DNA from: Vanessa cardui
Taxonomy: Eukaryota > Arthropoda > Insecta > Lepidoptera > Nymphalidae
Direction: 5' to 3'
Length of the DNA: 64,000 nucleotides
Assembly: GCF_905220365.1 (NCBI RefSeq)
Contig: NC_061124.1
Span: 2,172,501-2,236,500, forward strand
Shown piece after piece: positions 21,218 through 32,668 of this stretch (its first letter is position 1; the number at the start of each line of letters is the position of its first letter). A model generated the notes under the pieces. The model was given only the letters and a program-made list of their open reading frames with translations. It had not been told where the DNA came from and did not search any database. Both the position numbers and the translations under genes were made by a program.

Positions 21218-21455
21218 ATTGGACAACAAATATTGGACAACATCACATACATTACTCTGATCCCAATGTAAGCAGCTAAAGCACTTGTGTTATGAAAAAT
21301 CAGAAGTAACGACGGTACACACAGATACCCAGACCCAAGATAACATAGAACTAGTGTTCTATCTTCTGTTCATTAGTATGAACTTTTTCTACATCGATTC
21401 AGCATCGAAGCCGGGACCTCGGAGTAGCGTACAATGTTCACACTACTCGATCAGA
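21218..21455 (-). mobile_element. family E tRNA-derived SINE, decayed
   Basis: On the minus strand the copy starts with a tRNA-like head, runs through a 'TACTTCTGATTTTTCATAAC' block and ends 'TTGTCCAATATTTG'. The B-box is damaged here. Confidence 0.65.
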
Positions 21456-21852
21456 TAATTATTTAATGTAAATAATATATGACATGGGCTCCAAGTTTGA
21501 AACGCTAATTCGTAACGTAATCGAATCGAAACGTTTAACCGCTTAGCCGTTTCGCCCACACAACGTTCACTAAAACAAAGAAGCAGTTACAGTTCGGTCG
21601 AAGTTGGATCGAAATAGAATCGGGAACGTTTCGTAACCTTTATTTTTTGAAATGGCCACTTTATTGTCTGTTACTGATGTGCATGAATGGTTTAATTTAT
21701 CGTCTTTAATTCGTGGTAATAATGTGCGCGTTGCAAGGCATATAATGAAAGTTATTTATTTAATTAAACCAGGTTGCTTGTTGTTGGCAATTAGTGATTT
21801 GGCACAGAGAGTATGTGTTTTTCCAAAGAAGTAGTATCATATATATATTTAA
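21456..21852. other. no gene recognised
   Basis: A 60-codon frame at 21652-21834 has no recognised domain and no splice context. Confidence 0.45.
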
Positions 21853-21985
21853 TATTATAAATGTGGAAGTAACTCTATCTGTCTGTCGTTCTTTCACGAT
21901 CAAACTAATGAACCGAATTTTATGAAATTTATTGTGAAGCAAACTTGATTTTCAAGGGTCCTTCCTATTAGGCTAAGTCTATGTA
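21853..21985 (+). repeat. family F repeat, partial
   Basis: 'ATGTGGAAGTAACTCTATCT', 'CTGTCTGTCGTTCTTTCACG' and 'AATGAACCGAATTTTATGAA' align with other family F copies. Confidence 0.55.
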
Positions 21986-22479
21986 GCTTATGTCCTTTTT
22001 GTTTCGTGATGATTGGCTTAATAGTTAAACCGTAAAAACAAACTCATTTGCCTTTACGATATAGTTATATGGGCGTTACTCCTTCTATTCTAAGGGTCTT
22101 ATAAGCAATTTAAATGCTTTTATATAGAATTCATCAACGTCCGTTTTCTAGACATTGTGTTTAGTACGCGCGTTTGTGGCCTGAGGGGTCAGAATAAAAC
22201 CTGGGCTTTCACGTCGCCAGACGGTCAGATTGCGGTTGTGCTATTGAGGATAGAATGTACCTTGGAAAGGAGAAAGCCTCAAATAAACATGCAAATTGAA
22301 ATTATAACCGTTACGTCGTACTTATACGCAAAATATGCGGTATGGATACCTTCATGGAGAAAATGTTGATTTTTCTGGGATGATCTTGTTGGTTTTGATC
22401 GTCTAATGCACTGGATAAATTGGTTAGTTTAGAATTTTGCGACTTATTTATCAGGGGAGTATTAGAAAATGGTCAGTCA
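21986..22479. other. no gene recognised
   Basis: A 70-codon frame (22157-22369) spans a slightly GC-richer patch, but I recognise no protein family in it and see no splice sites. Confidence 0.45.
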
Positions 22480-22695
22480 TCGTCACTGCCCTTTGAAGTA
22501 GACATTGGTACTGAAAACAACATTAATTTTTTCTCATTTTACCAATGCGCCACCAACCTTTGGAACTAACATGTTATATGTAATTTCACTGGGTCGCTCA
22601 GCATTCAAACCGACACACAAAAATCACCAAGTATTTCAAGTATTGAGTATTTGATGATTACTTAGCGAGATGGGCTTGCACAAAGCCGCATAAAC
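22480..22695 (-). repeat. family B repeat
   Basis: The reverse complement carries 'GGCTTTGTGCAAGCCCATCT', 'GGTTTGAATGCTGAGCGACC' and 'AAGGTTGGTGGCGCATTGGT' in family B order. Confidence 0.6.
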
Positions 22696-23529
22696 TATTG
22701 GTGTAATTAAAAGAACTTTTATTTGTAAGCCGAAATGTCCCAGTCCTTAGTAAACGTGAAGCTTTTCCGAAGAATGTTTAGTGTTGCAATCTTAATTTGT
22801 GTTTAAATTTATTTCGTGCTACATAGTGAATAGGAAAAACAAGTGGAAATCAATATATGGAATACTCTTATCATTAACACAGGAGACAGCTTCATCTGTT
22901 GATACACTTCACAATGTGACCGAACATTACACAAAATTGAATACTACAATTTACCATAACACGTTATAATCTGGTCAGATCAATGAATGATCAGGGTTTT
23001 ATTGTATAAATACTTAAACACACGACCTTAAATCTACCTAATAATTTTAACACATGTTGTGTTACACACATTATGTTGTTAACTTTTAAAGGTCACGCAA
23101 TAAGTCATCTTGTAAACAGGGAACCACTCACTCTTACCAACGCACGCCGATAGATAATTATTTAACATGGGACGTGCCTTCATGAGTAAAAAGATCAATA
23201 CTTCATGATACAATTAAATATTGATCATATCGTCAAAACCAATGAGTTCTACTAAACAGATATGTTATTAACACGCCAAAAGTGAAGACTAGAAAACGTC
23301 CTAATTGGGACGTTTGCATCTAATTGTCTCTTTTTTGCTTATTGTTTTTATCAAGCTATCCTTTTTATTTGTGACGAAATGCAAAATAAACGGTCCCCGG
23401 CGCGGCACACTTTTTTCTCTTGTTTAGAATGGGTATAAGATATCTGTTTATTAGAATTTCATTGGTCAAAACACATTATCTATGTGACTATTAAATATTA
23501 CATGATGATATTGGTCGATAATCTATATC
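22696..23529. other. no gene; decayed family A trace at 22775-22860
   Basis: 'CTTAATTTGTGTTTAAATTT' and 'TTTCGTGCTACATAGTGAAT' echo the SINE body. Otherwise AT-rich, with nothing assignable. Confidence 0.4.
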
Positions 23530-23705
23530 AATATTATAAAAGTGAAAGTAACTTTGTCAGAAGATCTTTTCCAACCAAACCGCTGAACCGAATTTGATGA
23601 AATTCGGTACGAAGCAAACCTGAAGTCTAAGAAAGGACATAGGTTTTATACCTAACACATGACAACCAACAAAAAAGCGTACGAAGCCGCGGGCGACTAC
23701 TAGTA
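23530..23705 (+). repeat. family F repeat, full-length copy ending CTAGT
   Basis: It runs from 'ATTATAAAAGTGAAAGTAAC' to 'GAAGCCGCGGGCGACTACTA' followed by GT. The CTAGT end suggests a Helitron-type terminus. Confidence 0.6.
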
Positions 23706-24274
23706 CCACATACATTATTTACAATATATTTAAACTACATTGCATAATTTAGAATACTCATTAACTACGTACAGGCTTAAAATTTCTCAAAGAGAATTCC
23801 CACAAGTTTTTCGCCATTGATCCCCATAATTGATTGCAACGTCGCTGTATTTCTTATAGCTATAGAAACTGGTCCAGTTCCCATGATGTTACTGGTAACA
23901 CATAAATCACCGTGACGTATCAAGGTGTATTGAATTCTAACATTTAGCAATTAAAGTTGTAATCACAATGACGAGATGATGTTTATAGACGTTTATTATT
24001 AATTCATTATTATTGTTATCAATGTAATTGCAATTCTGTTTGTATAACGTTTATTTATTATTAGACTGAGCTACTTTTACGTTGCGAAGCATAATTATTT
24101 TGCAGACGGTACGCGTTTGTGTGAACTGTTTTATAGGTTTTTATTTTACTTTTAATGTTTGACGTAGAAGTTATTAAAAACTGTATTAACCGAACTGTTT
24201 TAAACGACTTAGAAAAAGAAGCAAGTACTCACATTGGTTACAGTAATTTCTATGTTTGTTATTTCAGAACTAAT
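23706..24274. other. no gene recognised
   Basis: AT-rich DNA without a shared repeat. Confidence 0.45.
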
Positions 24275-24540
24275 CTATACATATAACAAAATCAGAGTGT
24301 CTGTTTGTAATATTATAAAACAGCCCTTTTTTACTCAATGCATATGTATGCATACACGGTACATAATACCAAAATAACATGTTTGAAAATTTATGTTTGT
24401 CTGTTTGTTTCGGCTAATCTCTGGAACGGCTGGACCGATTTTATTTATGAATCGAAAAAATCATAATTTGTTTGCTTAGGAGTACTTTCAATTTGGTCCC
24501 ATTTATTTTAATGAAAGAACACCACTCCTTAGGGTCTTTT
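24275..24540 (+). repeat. family G interspersed repeat
   Basis: It contains 'GTCTGTTTGTAATATTATAA', 'GCATACACGGTACATAATAC', 'GGAACGGCTGGACCGATTTT'. Compare 27411-27690 and, in reverse, 63128-63385. Confidence 0.6.
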
Positions 24541-24814
24541 ATTGGATCGAATTTTATTTACAATTAAATTTTTATTATGTATATTTGTATTAAATTGCTT
24601 AAACTTATTTTTTGGTATTGTTTTACACTCAAGGGGATTTTAATGACAATATTTTCGTTGTAATTTAAAATGTCGAACGTATTTTTTTTTAGTTTGTTTT
24701 TTAAATACATTATACTCGTATGTAGCGATAGCGACTTCGTTTCAACCCGATGTCCCAATACACCTATCGTTTTTATGTTTTTGTGTGTATTTTAACGCGG
24801 CTCACAGTAGTCAA

Positions 24815-24965
24815 ATCAATTCAAATCGAAATAAAAGTTCATTTGGGCAAGTGGGCTTTTACAAGCACTTTTGAATCGTCATTTAACAATTAAGTGAAGC
24901 TACCACCGGTTCGGAAAGTAGATTCTACCGAGAAGAACCGCCAAGAAACTCAGTAGTTTTTAGTT
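24815..24965 (+). repeat. family D repeat, partial
   Basis: 'TACCACCGGTTCGGAAAGTA' and 'AGAAGAACCGCCAAGAAACT' match 4725-4925. Confidence 0.55.
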
Positions 24966-25229
24966 TTTTTTCAACATTTAAAAAATACAATCATATTAGT
25001 TAGATACAATTATATATGTATGTAATGTATCCTGCCTGGAAGTCAACAGGTATTAATTCCAAGCATTTTATCATCTAAAAAATCTTGTGTCGAATAATAT
25101 GCCTTTTTTAGTAATGTATTTTTTTATAAACGATTTGAATTTATGAAACGGCAAAGTTAAAAATGTCTGCGGAAGTGAGTAAATTGGGAGATGGCGTCAT
25201 GTTACAAAAACGCATTATGTACTCCCCAG

Positions 25230-25350
25230 ATGACTCTTCCTGCGACCTTCAGTTATAAGAGCGTACACTTTCCTTAAAGGCCGGCACTTCACCGGCACTT
25301 GGTTGTCACTTTCCATCAGGTGAACCTCCTGCTCGTTTACTTATCAAAAA
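25230..25350 (-). repeat. family C repeat, partial
   Basis: The reverse complement has 'AACGAGCAGGAGGTTCACCT' and 'GATGGAAAGTGACAACC', as at 7226. Confidence 0.5.
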
Positions 25351-25773
25351 CTTTCTTTATCTTTTAAAAAACTTTATAGTAAGGGCATTAATATAAAGTA
25401 ACATAGTTGTCTTCGCTCTCAGTCGCTGTTAATTGAAGGAGTTTAAACTACTTACTGTCAATAAACCACCATCGACGTGATGATGACATCTTAAAAGATG
25501 TTATGTTGTAAGCGGTAACAGGAGTAACTTATTCTCTACAAACAGGAACACTTACATAAAAGTAATTATGTTCAAAGCTGGGATATAGGTGTCGCTCTCC
25601 AGATCTTCACAATCCGTTTTTCACTCCAAAAAATTCAAGAAGTTGTCGTTGAGAAAATTTATATTTATTCTATTTTATAATATTGAATACAATTTATTTG
25701 GAATTTTAAAGTTATATATTCTTTATTGAAAAATATTTACCAGCACTTGAGTACGTAACAAACAGTTAATTTC

Positions 25774-26081
25774 AACAACAACAACAACAACAGCCTGTAA
25801 ATTCCCACTGCTGGGCTAAAGGCTCTCCCTTTGAGGAGAAGGTTTGGAACATATTCCACCACGCTGTTCCAATGCGGGTTGGTGGAATACACATGTGGCA
25901 GAATTTCTATGATATTTGTCACATGCAGGTTTCCTCACGATGTTTTGCTTCACCGCTGAGCACGAGATGAATTATAAAGACAAATTAAGCACATGAATCA
26001 GCGGTGCTTGCCTGGGTTTGAACCCGCAATCAACGGTTAAGATGCACGCGTTCTAACCACTGGGCCAACTCGGCTCTAACT
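25774..26081 (-). mobile_element. family A SINE, full length, 9-bp TSD
   Basis: A (CAA)n start (the 3' tail read in reverse) is followed by the complete body and tRNA head. GTTAATTTC at 25765-25773 is repeated at 26082-26090, marking the target duplication. Confidence 0.88.
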
Positions 26082-26680
26082 GTTAATTTCGCATTTATAA
26101 TTTTAGTATAAGTTTTTTAAAGACTATTATTTTTTCTATATTCTGATTATAGTGTCCTCCGTACATTCTGTTTAAAGTTATATATGTATGTATGAGTAGA
26201 AATATAAAAGAATCCAGAATGTTCCACGGTATTCCAAGTTTCCGATTAGTTGGAATGGTTTAAGTTTATATCTATCTTTCCATCTCGTTCTATTTAGCGC
26301 TGTGATCGTGTGTTTTCTTTATTAAGATAAAAGCTCTAGCGTTTAACGTTTTCTTTTGAAACGTAGTTTAGAGTAAGAAATTCTTGAATCTTTGAAAAGA
26401 AATCCGGAATCAGCACATACACTAAAATTGGTGAATTGCCTTTGGAAGTCAATGAAATGGTATAAGTATTACAAGTTATATGTTATGACATATTTAGCAA
26501 TACTTTTAAATACAAGCTCTTGGAGTAAATATAACAAAGTGTATATACACACGCATTTTTCTTGTATTACGATAAAGTACAGTCCAAATTCAAACTTAAT
26601 ACATATAATACAAGCAATTGATTTTATTAACTACGATTGTAGATTGTATAAACTAATGTGAAATTAAATAATGAATATCA
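26082..26680. other. no gene recognised
   Basis: The 89-codon frame at 26392-26661 is AT-driven and has no domain that I recognise. Confidence 0.45.
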
Positions 26681-26790
26681 CGGCTGGACCGATTATGACG
26701 GGACTTTCGCTGGCAGAGAGATGAAATAAGAAGTAACTTAATTTTGATTTTGTTAAATTCATACGCTCACGATAACGCAGGCACAGCTTG
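26681..26790 (+). repeat. family G repeat, 3' part only
   Basis: It starts at 'CGGCTGGACCGATTATGACG' and ends 'GGCACAGCTTGTGG', aligning with the end of the 27411 copy. Confidence 0.5.
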
Positions 26791-26824
26791 TGGTTAATAT
26801 TTCCTTAAAACTGTATCTAATCAG

Positions 26825-26928
26825 TTAATCCCGTTGAGGAGATGATTTGGATCATATTCTACCATGCTGTTCCAATGCGGGTGGGTGGAATGCACATGTG
26901 GCAGAATTTCGATGAAATTAGACATAGC
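26825..26928 (-). mobile_element. family A SINE fragment (body only)
   Basis: The reverse complement holds the 'CACATGTGCATTCCACC', 'CCGCATTGGAACAGC' and 'GGAATATG..CC' blocks. Head and tail are missing. Confidence 0.7.
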
Positions 26929-27234
26929 CAATTTATTTATTGAATACATTTTAATAATTCTGAATAAAGTATGTTTTCCAAAAATGAAAATCTTCGAAAA
27001 GAAAAACGAAACGCTGGCAATAGTCACTTGGATCCGAGTGCAAGATAAGATCGTTTCTCACACAGAAACAAGCCATCCTGCCTGACTGGTGGCAGTTTAA
27101 AAAATTGCAACTCTTTGTCTTGAAAGTTCCTTGTATTTAAATCGAATGGCAACACTTTGTGTATTCGGTTAGATTTTATTTGTGGTTTTGTAAAGTAGGT
27201 GCTAGATTTAGGTAGAATAGTTGCCTGTAGTTGT

Positions 27235-27410
27235 TGCCCACGGCTGCCCTCGCGTTTCAGGGTATTAGTTGTCGTATTGTGCTGGACAAAAAACTAGCCT
27301 ATATCCTTCATTGAAGTTCAAATTTGCTTCATACCAAATTTCATACCATATTTGGTTAAGCAGTTTACTCGTGAAAGAGCGATAGACAAACAGACAGAAT
27401 TGCTTTCACA
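27235..27410 (-). repeat. family F repeat
   Basis: 'TGTTGCCCACGGCTGCCCTC' through 'CAAACAGACAGAATTGCTTT'; the reverse of 23530-23705. It abuts a family G copy. Confidence 0.55.
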
Positions 27411-27690
27411 TCTATATACATATAATAAAATTGGAGTGTCTGTTTGTAATATTAAAATAGCCCTGTTTTACTCAATGCATATGTATACACGGTACATATA
27501 CCAAAATATATTTTTTTACAATTTTTGTCGGCCTGTCTGTCTGTTTGTACCGGCTATTCTCTGGAACGGCTGGATCGATTTTGATGGGACTTTCACTGGC
27601 AGATAACTGATATAATAGGGAATAACTTAGGCTAAATTTTTTTTGTTAAATTTAAACGCGTACAAGGACACAGGCACAGCTAGTTTATAA
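27411..27690 (+). repeat. family G repeat, fullest copy
   Basis: It runs from 'ACATCTATATACATATAATA' to 'GACACAGGCACAGCTAGTTT'. The CTAGT end again resembles a Helitron end, unproven. Confidence 0.6.
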
Positions 27691-27896
27691 TATTAATATA
27701 GATAAATTTCGAGCTTGACTTTTAATACAATTCTGTAAAATGATGACCCAAACGTTTTATACATATTGTTTTGTAAAAATTAAGATTCACAACTTTGTAA
27801 TGACTTTATATGTAACTGAAATATTTACTTTTTAATGAATTTAGTGATAAATAAGATATAAACAACATTGTTATAACATATATTTTTCTTTTACAG

Positions 27897-27953
27897 AAGA
27901 CCAGAACAGTCGTAAAGCTGGATTTTCTCTAAACTCACCATGGATTCCGAGAG
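27897..27953 (+). CDS. candidate host exon (57 bp), start-codon exon or cassette exon
   Basis: Upstream is a strong acceptor, TATTTTTCTTTTACAG; downstream is a consensus donor, AG|GTAAGA. The block is GC-richer than its flanks and lies outside any repeat that I identified. Reading A: 5' UTR plus start, ATG at 27940 in CACCATGG context, an in-frame TAA upstream at 27913, coding M-D-S-E then a split codon. Reading B: an internal exon, since the third frame is open throughout (D-Q-N-S-R-K-A-G-F...P-R) and 57 is divisible by 3. No partner exon is visible in the window. I do not recognise the gene. Confidence 0.5.
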
Positions 27954-28076
27954 GTAAGATTTATTATTCTTTCTTGCTATCTGCTGATTTACCAGAACTA
28001 ATAATACGTGATCAATATAGATCTGGTTACTTTTTATATATTATATAAAATAATTTAAGGGTACAAGACCCTTAAA

Positions 28077-28469
28077 CAGTGGCGTATTTACTAATAGGCT
28101 AAGTAGGCTGGAGCCTAGGGCGGCAGATTTAAAGGGGCTGCAAATTTTGTCCAAATCTGTTATTATCTTACAAAAATAAAAATAACTTATAATTATATTT
28201 GCACACATTACATTACGTCCGTAATCCGTATACTCGTCACTACATAGCGGGTTGGAAGAATAATCTATTAACTGACAGAAATATCACCTAGTTTATAATC
28301 ATACTAATAACAGGAAAAAGCCGATGTAATGAGGATGATAGAACACAAATCATTGCAATTTCAGAATAAATGTAATCAATATGATTGTGTACTAAACTAA
28401 CGTATTGGATTTCGTACAGCAAAAAAAATTGAATAGCCTGCTAGCGGCAAATTTGTAAATTCGCCACTG
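28077..28469. mobile_element. hAT-type MITE, 393 bp, 8-bp TSD
   Basis: CCCTTAAA precedes (28069-28076) and follows (28470-28477) the element. The ends are inverted repeats: CAGTGGCGTATTTACTAAT at the left, CAGTGGCGAATTTACAAAT as the reverse complement of the right. An 8-bp duplication and CAGTGGCG ends are hAT hallmarks. No transposase frame, so it is non-autonomous. It sits 124 bp after the candidate exon, inside the putative intron. Confidence 0.9.
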
Positions 28470-28477
28470 CCCTTAAA

Positions 28478-28889
28478 GTACTTGTAATTTAAGGGAGCTT
28501 ACTTGTCTCTAGAACAAAAGGGTTCCATTATTATTATATATAATATACATGCATATGTATATGTAAGTATACGAGTATGTTTACTAGCTTTTTGGTCTGA
28601 TTTATCGCAGTTGTTATTAAATACATCATTTATTTTAATACAAATATTAATTTAGATAAAGAAAGAAAGATACGCGTGGCATAATAAATGTTATACAAAT
28701 TAAAATTAAAAGTATAAAATGGGTGGTGATCAAATATTGGCCGAAGAAAGACGATGGAAATCGTTTCGATTCAATCGAATCCATTTGTCGAAGCTCGCTG
28801 AACTGTTATTTGCTCTCCTTCTATATTGATATAATAAATTGTCTCATGAAAATAACTCATAAAATTGTTTCAAGTTCGAGTAGAATTCG
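28478..28889. other. no gene recognised
   Basis: AT-rich; a 65-codon frame at 28723 has no recognised motif. Confidence 0.45.
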
Positions 28890-29135
28890 CGTACGGAGGG
28901 TTCCGTACCATTATCTATAAAAATGGCACAAAAAACCCTGTCTGTTGTATGAGATCCTTTTAAATATTTACTATATTCGATTTTTTAGTTTTAATGGGTA
29001 TATACATATAGTGAAAAATTCAAGTGTCCTTTTATTACTTTTCATCCAGATACAGTCTGGTGATGGACGAGCGAACGGACAGACAGGGCAGTCTTAGCTA
29101 TAATCGTTTCACCCTTTGGTTACGGAAACCTAATG
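28890..29135 (+). repeat. family H repeat, decayed copy
   Basis: 'GTACGGAGGGTTCCGTACC' near the start and 'GAACGGACAGACAGGGCAGT' plus 'GGTTACGGAAACCTAATG' near the end match the family H ends. Confidence 0.5.
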
Positions 29136-30080
29136 AAAATGGCCGTTGTTCATTCTGAAACTAAAATTAAGTTCCAAATGGACTTGCAATATCTTCATCT
29201 ATTGCCTAATTATAATTTAACTCGCTGATGTTGAGAAAGCATGCTGCCCCAACCCACAGGAATTCTTTTTAATTCCAATATAAAATTTCGAATTTAATTT
29301 GAATTTCGAACTCTAAGAACTTATTACGAATTATGATCATAATACTTTCTAGTACAATTCAAGTTCAGAAATTTATCAAACGCAACGCATTTTAAATAGC
29401 AGAAAAATATGATATACGTTCGAAAGTTAAATGACACAATTCGAAATTCGAATTTCTCTCGAGATTCAAAATAACGCAGCTGTAACGGGAATAAATTAAT
29501 CGAGTTTCACAGATTAAATCGATATCTGTTAGTTTCAAATTGTACTAATCTTGTAACCAATACGAATTTGGTAATCGAATTTATTGTCCTATACTTAATT
29601 GTTTATTTATTAAAGACCATAATTTACAAAAAGGAATTAAGACAGTTACATTATTCTTTGACTTATTATCAGTGATATTAAAACGTATTAAATGTAACTA
29701 CAATTTACACCTTCAGTTGGTTCCGTATATTTTCTAAAGCAATGAAGCTCTTATAACACAGGCATACTTAATTATTTTAATCAACACTTTAGGATACGTA
29801 GAAAAGGCTACGTATAACATACGTATAAAATTAAAATTTAATTTTCAGCTAAAATCATATAGAAGTGTGTTGAAAGGCTTCAAAGTTTGCTACAAGCCAG
29901 TACACAAATATATTTATTAGAAATTAAAAGCAAAATTATTAAAAACAATACAAGTAGGTCTCTATACAATAACAATAATATGTGTAATTAATTAATAATT
30001 CTAAGTATAATCTAAAACTCATTAACTATTTGACATATATTGACAACTATTATGCTTAGTAGAAAGGTTTTGTGCAAGTG
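29136..30080. other. no gene recognised
   Basis: Several 'CGAATTT/AAATTCG' rich stretches (29280-29580) but no frame, repeat or RNA that I can assign. Confidence 0.5.
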
Positions 30081-30082
30081 CT

Positions 30083-30555
30083 GAAGGGTGAGTGTGCCAG
30101 TTTACAGGCACAAAAACGTTTCATAGTTACCAAGGTTAGAGTCGAGATGGCCCAGTGGTTAGAAGGCGTGCATCTTAACTGATGATTTCGGGTTCAAACC
30201 CAGGCAAGGACCACTATATAAATGTGCTTAATTGGTGTTTATAATTCATCTGGTGCTCGGCGGTGAAGGAAAACATCGTGAGGAATCCTGCATGTGTCTA
30301 TTTTCATCCAAATTCTGCCACATATTAATCTGCCACCTACCCGCATTGGAACAGCGTGGTGGAATATGTTCCAAACCCTCTCCTTAACGGGATAGGAGGC
30401 CTTAGCCCAGCAGTGGGTAATTTTTAGACTTTACTTTTTTTTTACTTTACCAAGGTTGGTGACACTTTGGCGATGATAGAAATGGTTTATATTTCTGACA
30501 ATGCCAGTGACATGGGCGGTGGCCACTTAACATGAAGTGGTCCATTTACAGTACT
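30083..30555 (+). repeat. family B repeat split by a SINE insertion
   Basis: The 5' part, 30083-30137 ('GAAGGGTGAGTGTGCCAG', 'CACAAAAACGTTTCATAG'), continues at 30447 ('TTACCAAGGTTGGTGACAC') to 'GGGCGGTGGCCACTTAAC'. The first third of the family is missing. Confidence 0.75.
30138..30446 (+). mobile_element. family A SINE nested in family B, 11-bp TSD
   Basis: TTACCAAGGTT is present at 30127-30137 and 30447-30457. The SINE is complete from GAGTCGAGATGG and ends in a T-rich tail (ACTTTACTTTTTTTTTAC) instead of (TTG)n. Confidence 0.9.
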
Positions 30556-31077
30556 TTAAAAGAGCTAAGCGTATAGATGATGAGAAATGTTAATTTATAG
30601 TATGTATATAGAATAAACGTGGCAGACAACCTATGTCTTTGTTAATAATGTATATTAATAACTTTGAAAGGTCTTTCGAGCTATCAAAATTGTATTGTTA
30701 TAAAATCTCGCATACTATAAATACATTACTTTTATATAGTAGAAAATATTAGCTGATAAAATATTCGATCCTGTTGAAGAGTTCAAGAGTTCAATGACAT
30801 CGTTCTTGCCGCGGGGCATAGATAGTGGCCAAAGCAGTACGCAAGCGCAGCTATGGTACACTGCTCTGGAGTCCTACATAACCCTGTTATGTATGTGGAA
30901 TCGCCTACAAAAGTTAGTACTTGCAGAAGCCTATATTTTGATCAATCTTTTGAATGCCTGCAGTTTCGTTTGTATCTATGTATCTCTCACCGTAAGATTA
31001 CAAACACCGTTAGATAACAATCTATCTCGTGAGATTGTAAACTACCGAAATTATGTGAACCGTGAAATATGATTGAG
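30556..31077. other. no gene recognised
   Basis: The 92-codon frame at 30794-31072 covers a slightly GC-rich patch, but I see no domain or splice junction. Confidence 0.45.
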
Positions 31078-31310
31078 ACAACATCTCATATGAGACAACA
31101 TCACGTACATTATTCTGATCACAATGTAAGTAGCTAAAGCACTTGTGTTATGGAAAATCAGAAGTAACGACGGTACCACAAACACCCAGATCCAAGACAA
31201 CATAGAAAACTTATGATAATCTACATTGACTCGGCCGAGAATCCGGCCGGAGTGGCGTACTCATGAAAACCGCTGTACACACCACTCAACCACGGAGGTC
31301 GTCATGATTG
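31078..31310 (-). mobile_element. family E tRNA-derived SINE
   Basis: On the minus strand the head reads 'GACGACCTCCGTGGTTGAGT' and the region before 'CGAGTCAATGTAGAT' holds a damaged B-box. The tail reaches 'GATGTTGTCTC'. Confidence 0.75.
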
Positions 31311-31675
31311 CAATTTAACGCATAATTTTATGCTGTATTAATATATTATTAAATGTATACTGTATATATTTATGTAATCTATAATATAAATCTATTATAG
31401 ATTTATATGTATCGATTTGAAACTTTGCAAAATCACGTAATTATCCGAATTAATTAGTTCACTTCTCGAGGTGGCGTTCATTTGTTTAATTTCACAAGCC
31501 CGATATATTGAAAGCTTCAAAGTTAAACCGCTGTTCTATAAAGATTTAAGATTTATCTTCTTGATTAGTATACATACGAATGTTCAATAAAAATTAATTA
31601 AATCGATGACTGAACAATCATAAAAGATCATACTAAGGTTGTTTATTTTAAATAGAAAGGCAGAAGGTAGGCTAT
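31311..31675. other. no gene recognised
   Basis: AT-rich, with a TATAATATAAATCTATTATAGATTTATA palindromic AT run near 31380-31405 (given here only as a landmark). Confidence 0.4.
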
Positions 31676-31905
31676 TTAGTGGTAGGCCTCTGTGCAAGTC
31701 CGTCTGGATAGATACCAAGTGCTCATCATATGTTCTACGGCTAACTTATAGTAACCAGTATTGTTGAGTTTAGGGTTTAAGGTCAGTGAGCCAGTGTAAC
31801 TATAGGCACAAGGGACATAACTTTTTAGTTGCTAAGGTTGATGGCCCATTGGTGATGTAAGGAATGGTTTAAATTTCTTACAGCGTCATTGTCTATGCTA
31901 TTTGT
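31676..31905 (+). repeat. family B repeat
   Basis: 'TGTGCAAGTCCGTCTGGATA', 'GGCACAAGGGACATAAC', 'TTACAGCGTCATTGTCTATG'. Confidence 0.6.
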
Positions 31906-32397
31906 CCGCCTTATACTTATATTATAAAAAAGGAACGAATACGCCTTATATTTGGAAACCTACAAACAGTCAGACGGTAACTACTACCATAGAACTTATG
32001 TATTATTATCCATCTGAGATAATGTGCACTTGTACATCTTTCAAGCTAAAACAGAGCAATAGAAAGTATTGGAATTTGGCAATATAAGGTGATTAAGTCG
32101 TACCTACTCAATTAAGACCCCAAATTATCTACCAAATTGGAGAAGAATGTTGTACAATAATATCAAACACAAGACAGTTAATACTAACTCAGAAATTCAT
32201 ATTAAGAAGTATTCTCATTTTTCGTAGAAAAACAACATTGTCTCTCGGAAAAACTAACAAAGTTATATTTTCCGATCTCCAGCAGAGTTTTGCGGTAGAT
32301 GAAAGTTCCGTTTACTTCTAAACAAGAGCGTCATTACAAGAACATTTCTGCGCACGTATGGTATTTACCGAAATGATTAATTGGTAAATATCTTACA
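31906..32397. other. no gene recognised
   Basis: Nothing beyond AT-rich DNA. Confidence 0.45.
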
Positions 32398-32668
32398 CTA
32401 GTGACCAGCCCCGGCTTCATTCGGGTGCAATACTAATACTAAATACACTACAGAATTGGTTTGTTTACGACATACATTAGAAAGTTCTGATATTGTCCGA
32501 GTTTCTTTACTATATTGTCCATGTATCATATACAAAAACCTTCCTCTCGAATCACTCTATGTGTTAAAAAAACCGCACCAAAATTCGTTGCGTAATTTTA
32601 AAGATTATACATACATACATACATAGGAAAGACAGCGGTAAGCCACTTTGTTTTATACCATGTAATGA
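32398..32668 (-). mobile_element. non-autonomous Helitron-like element, copy 3
   Basis: Plus-strand CTAG at 32398 with the GCCCCGGCTTCATTCGGG hairpin is the 3' end. AATGA at 32664-32668 is the 5' TCATT end in reverse. An ACAT repeat lies at 32608-32626. Interior similar to copy 1. Confidence 0.7.
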
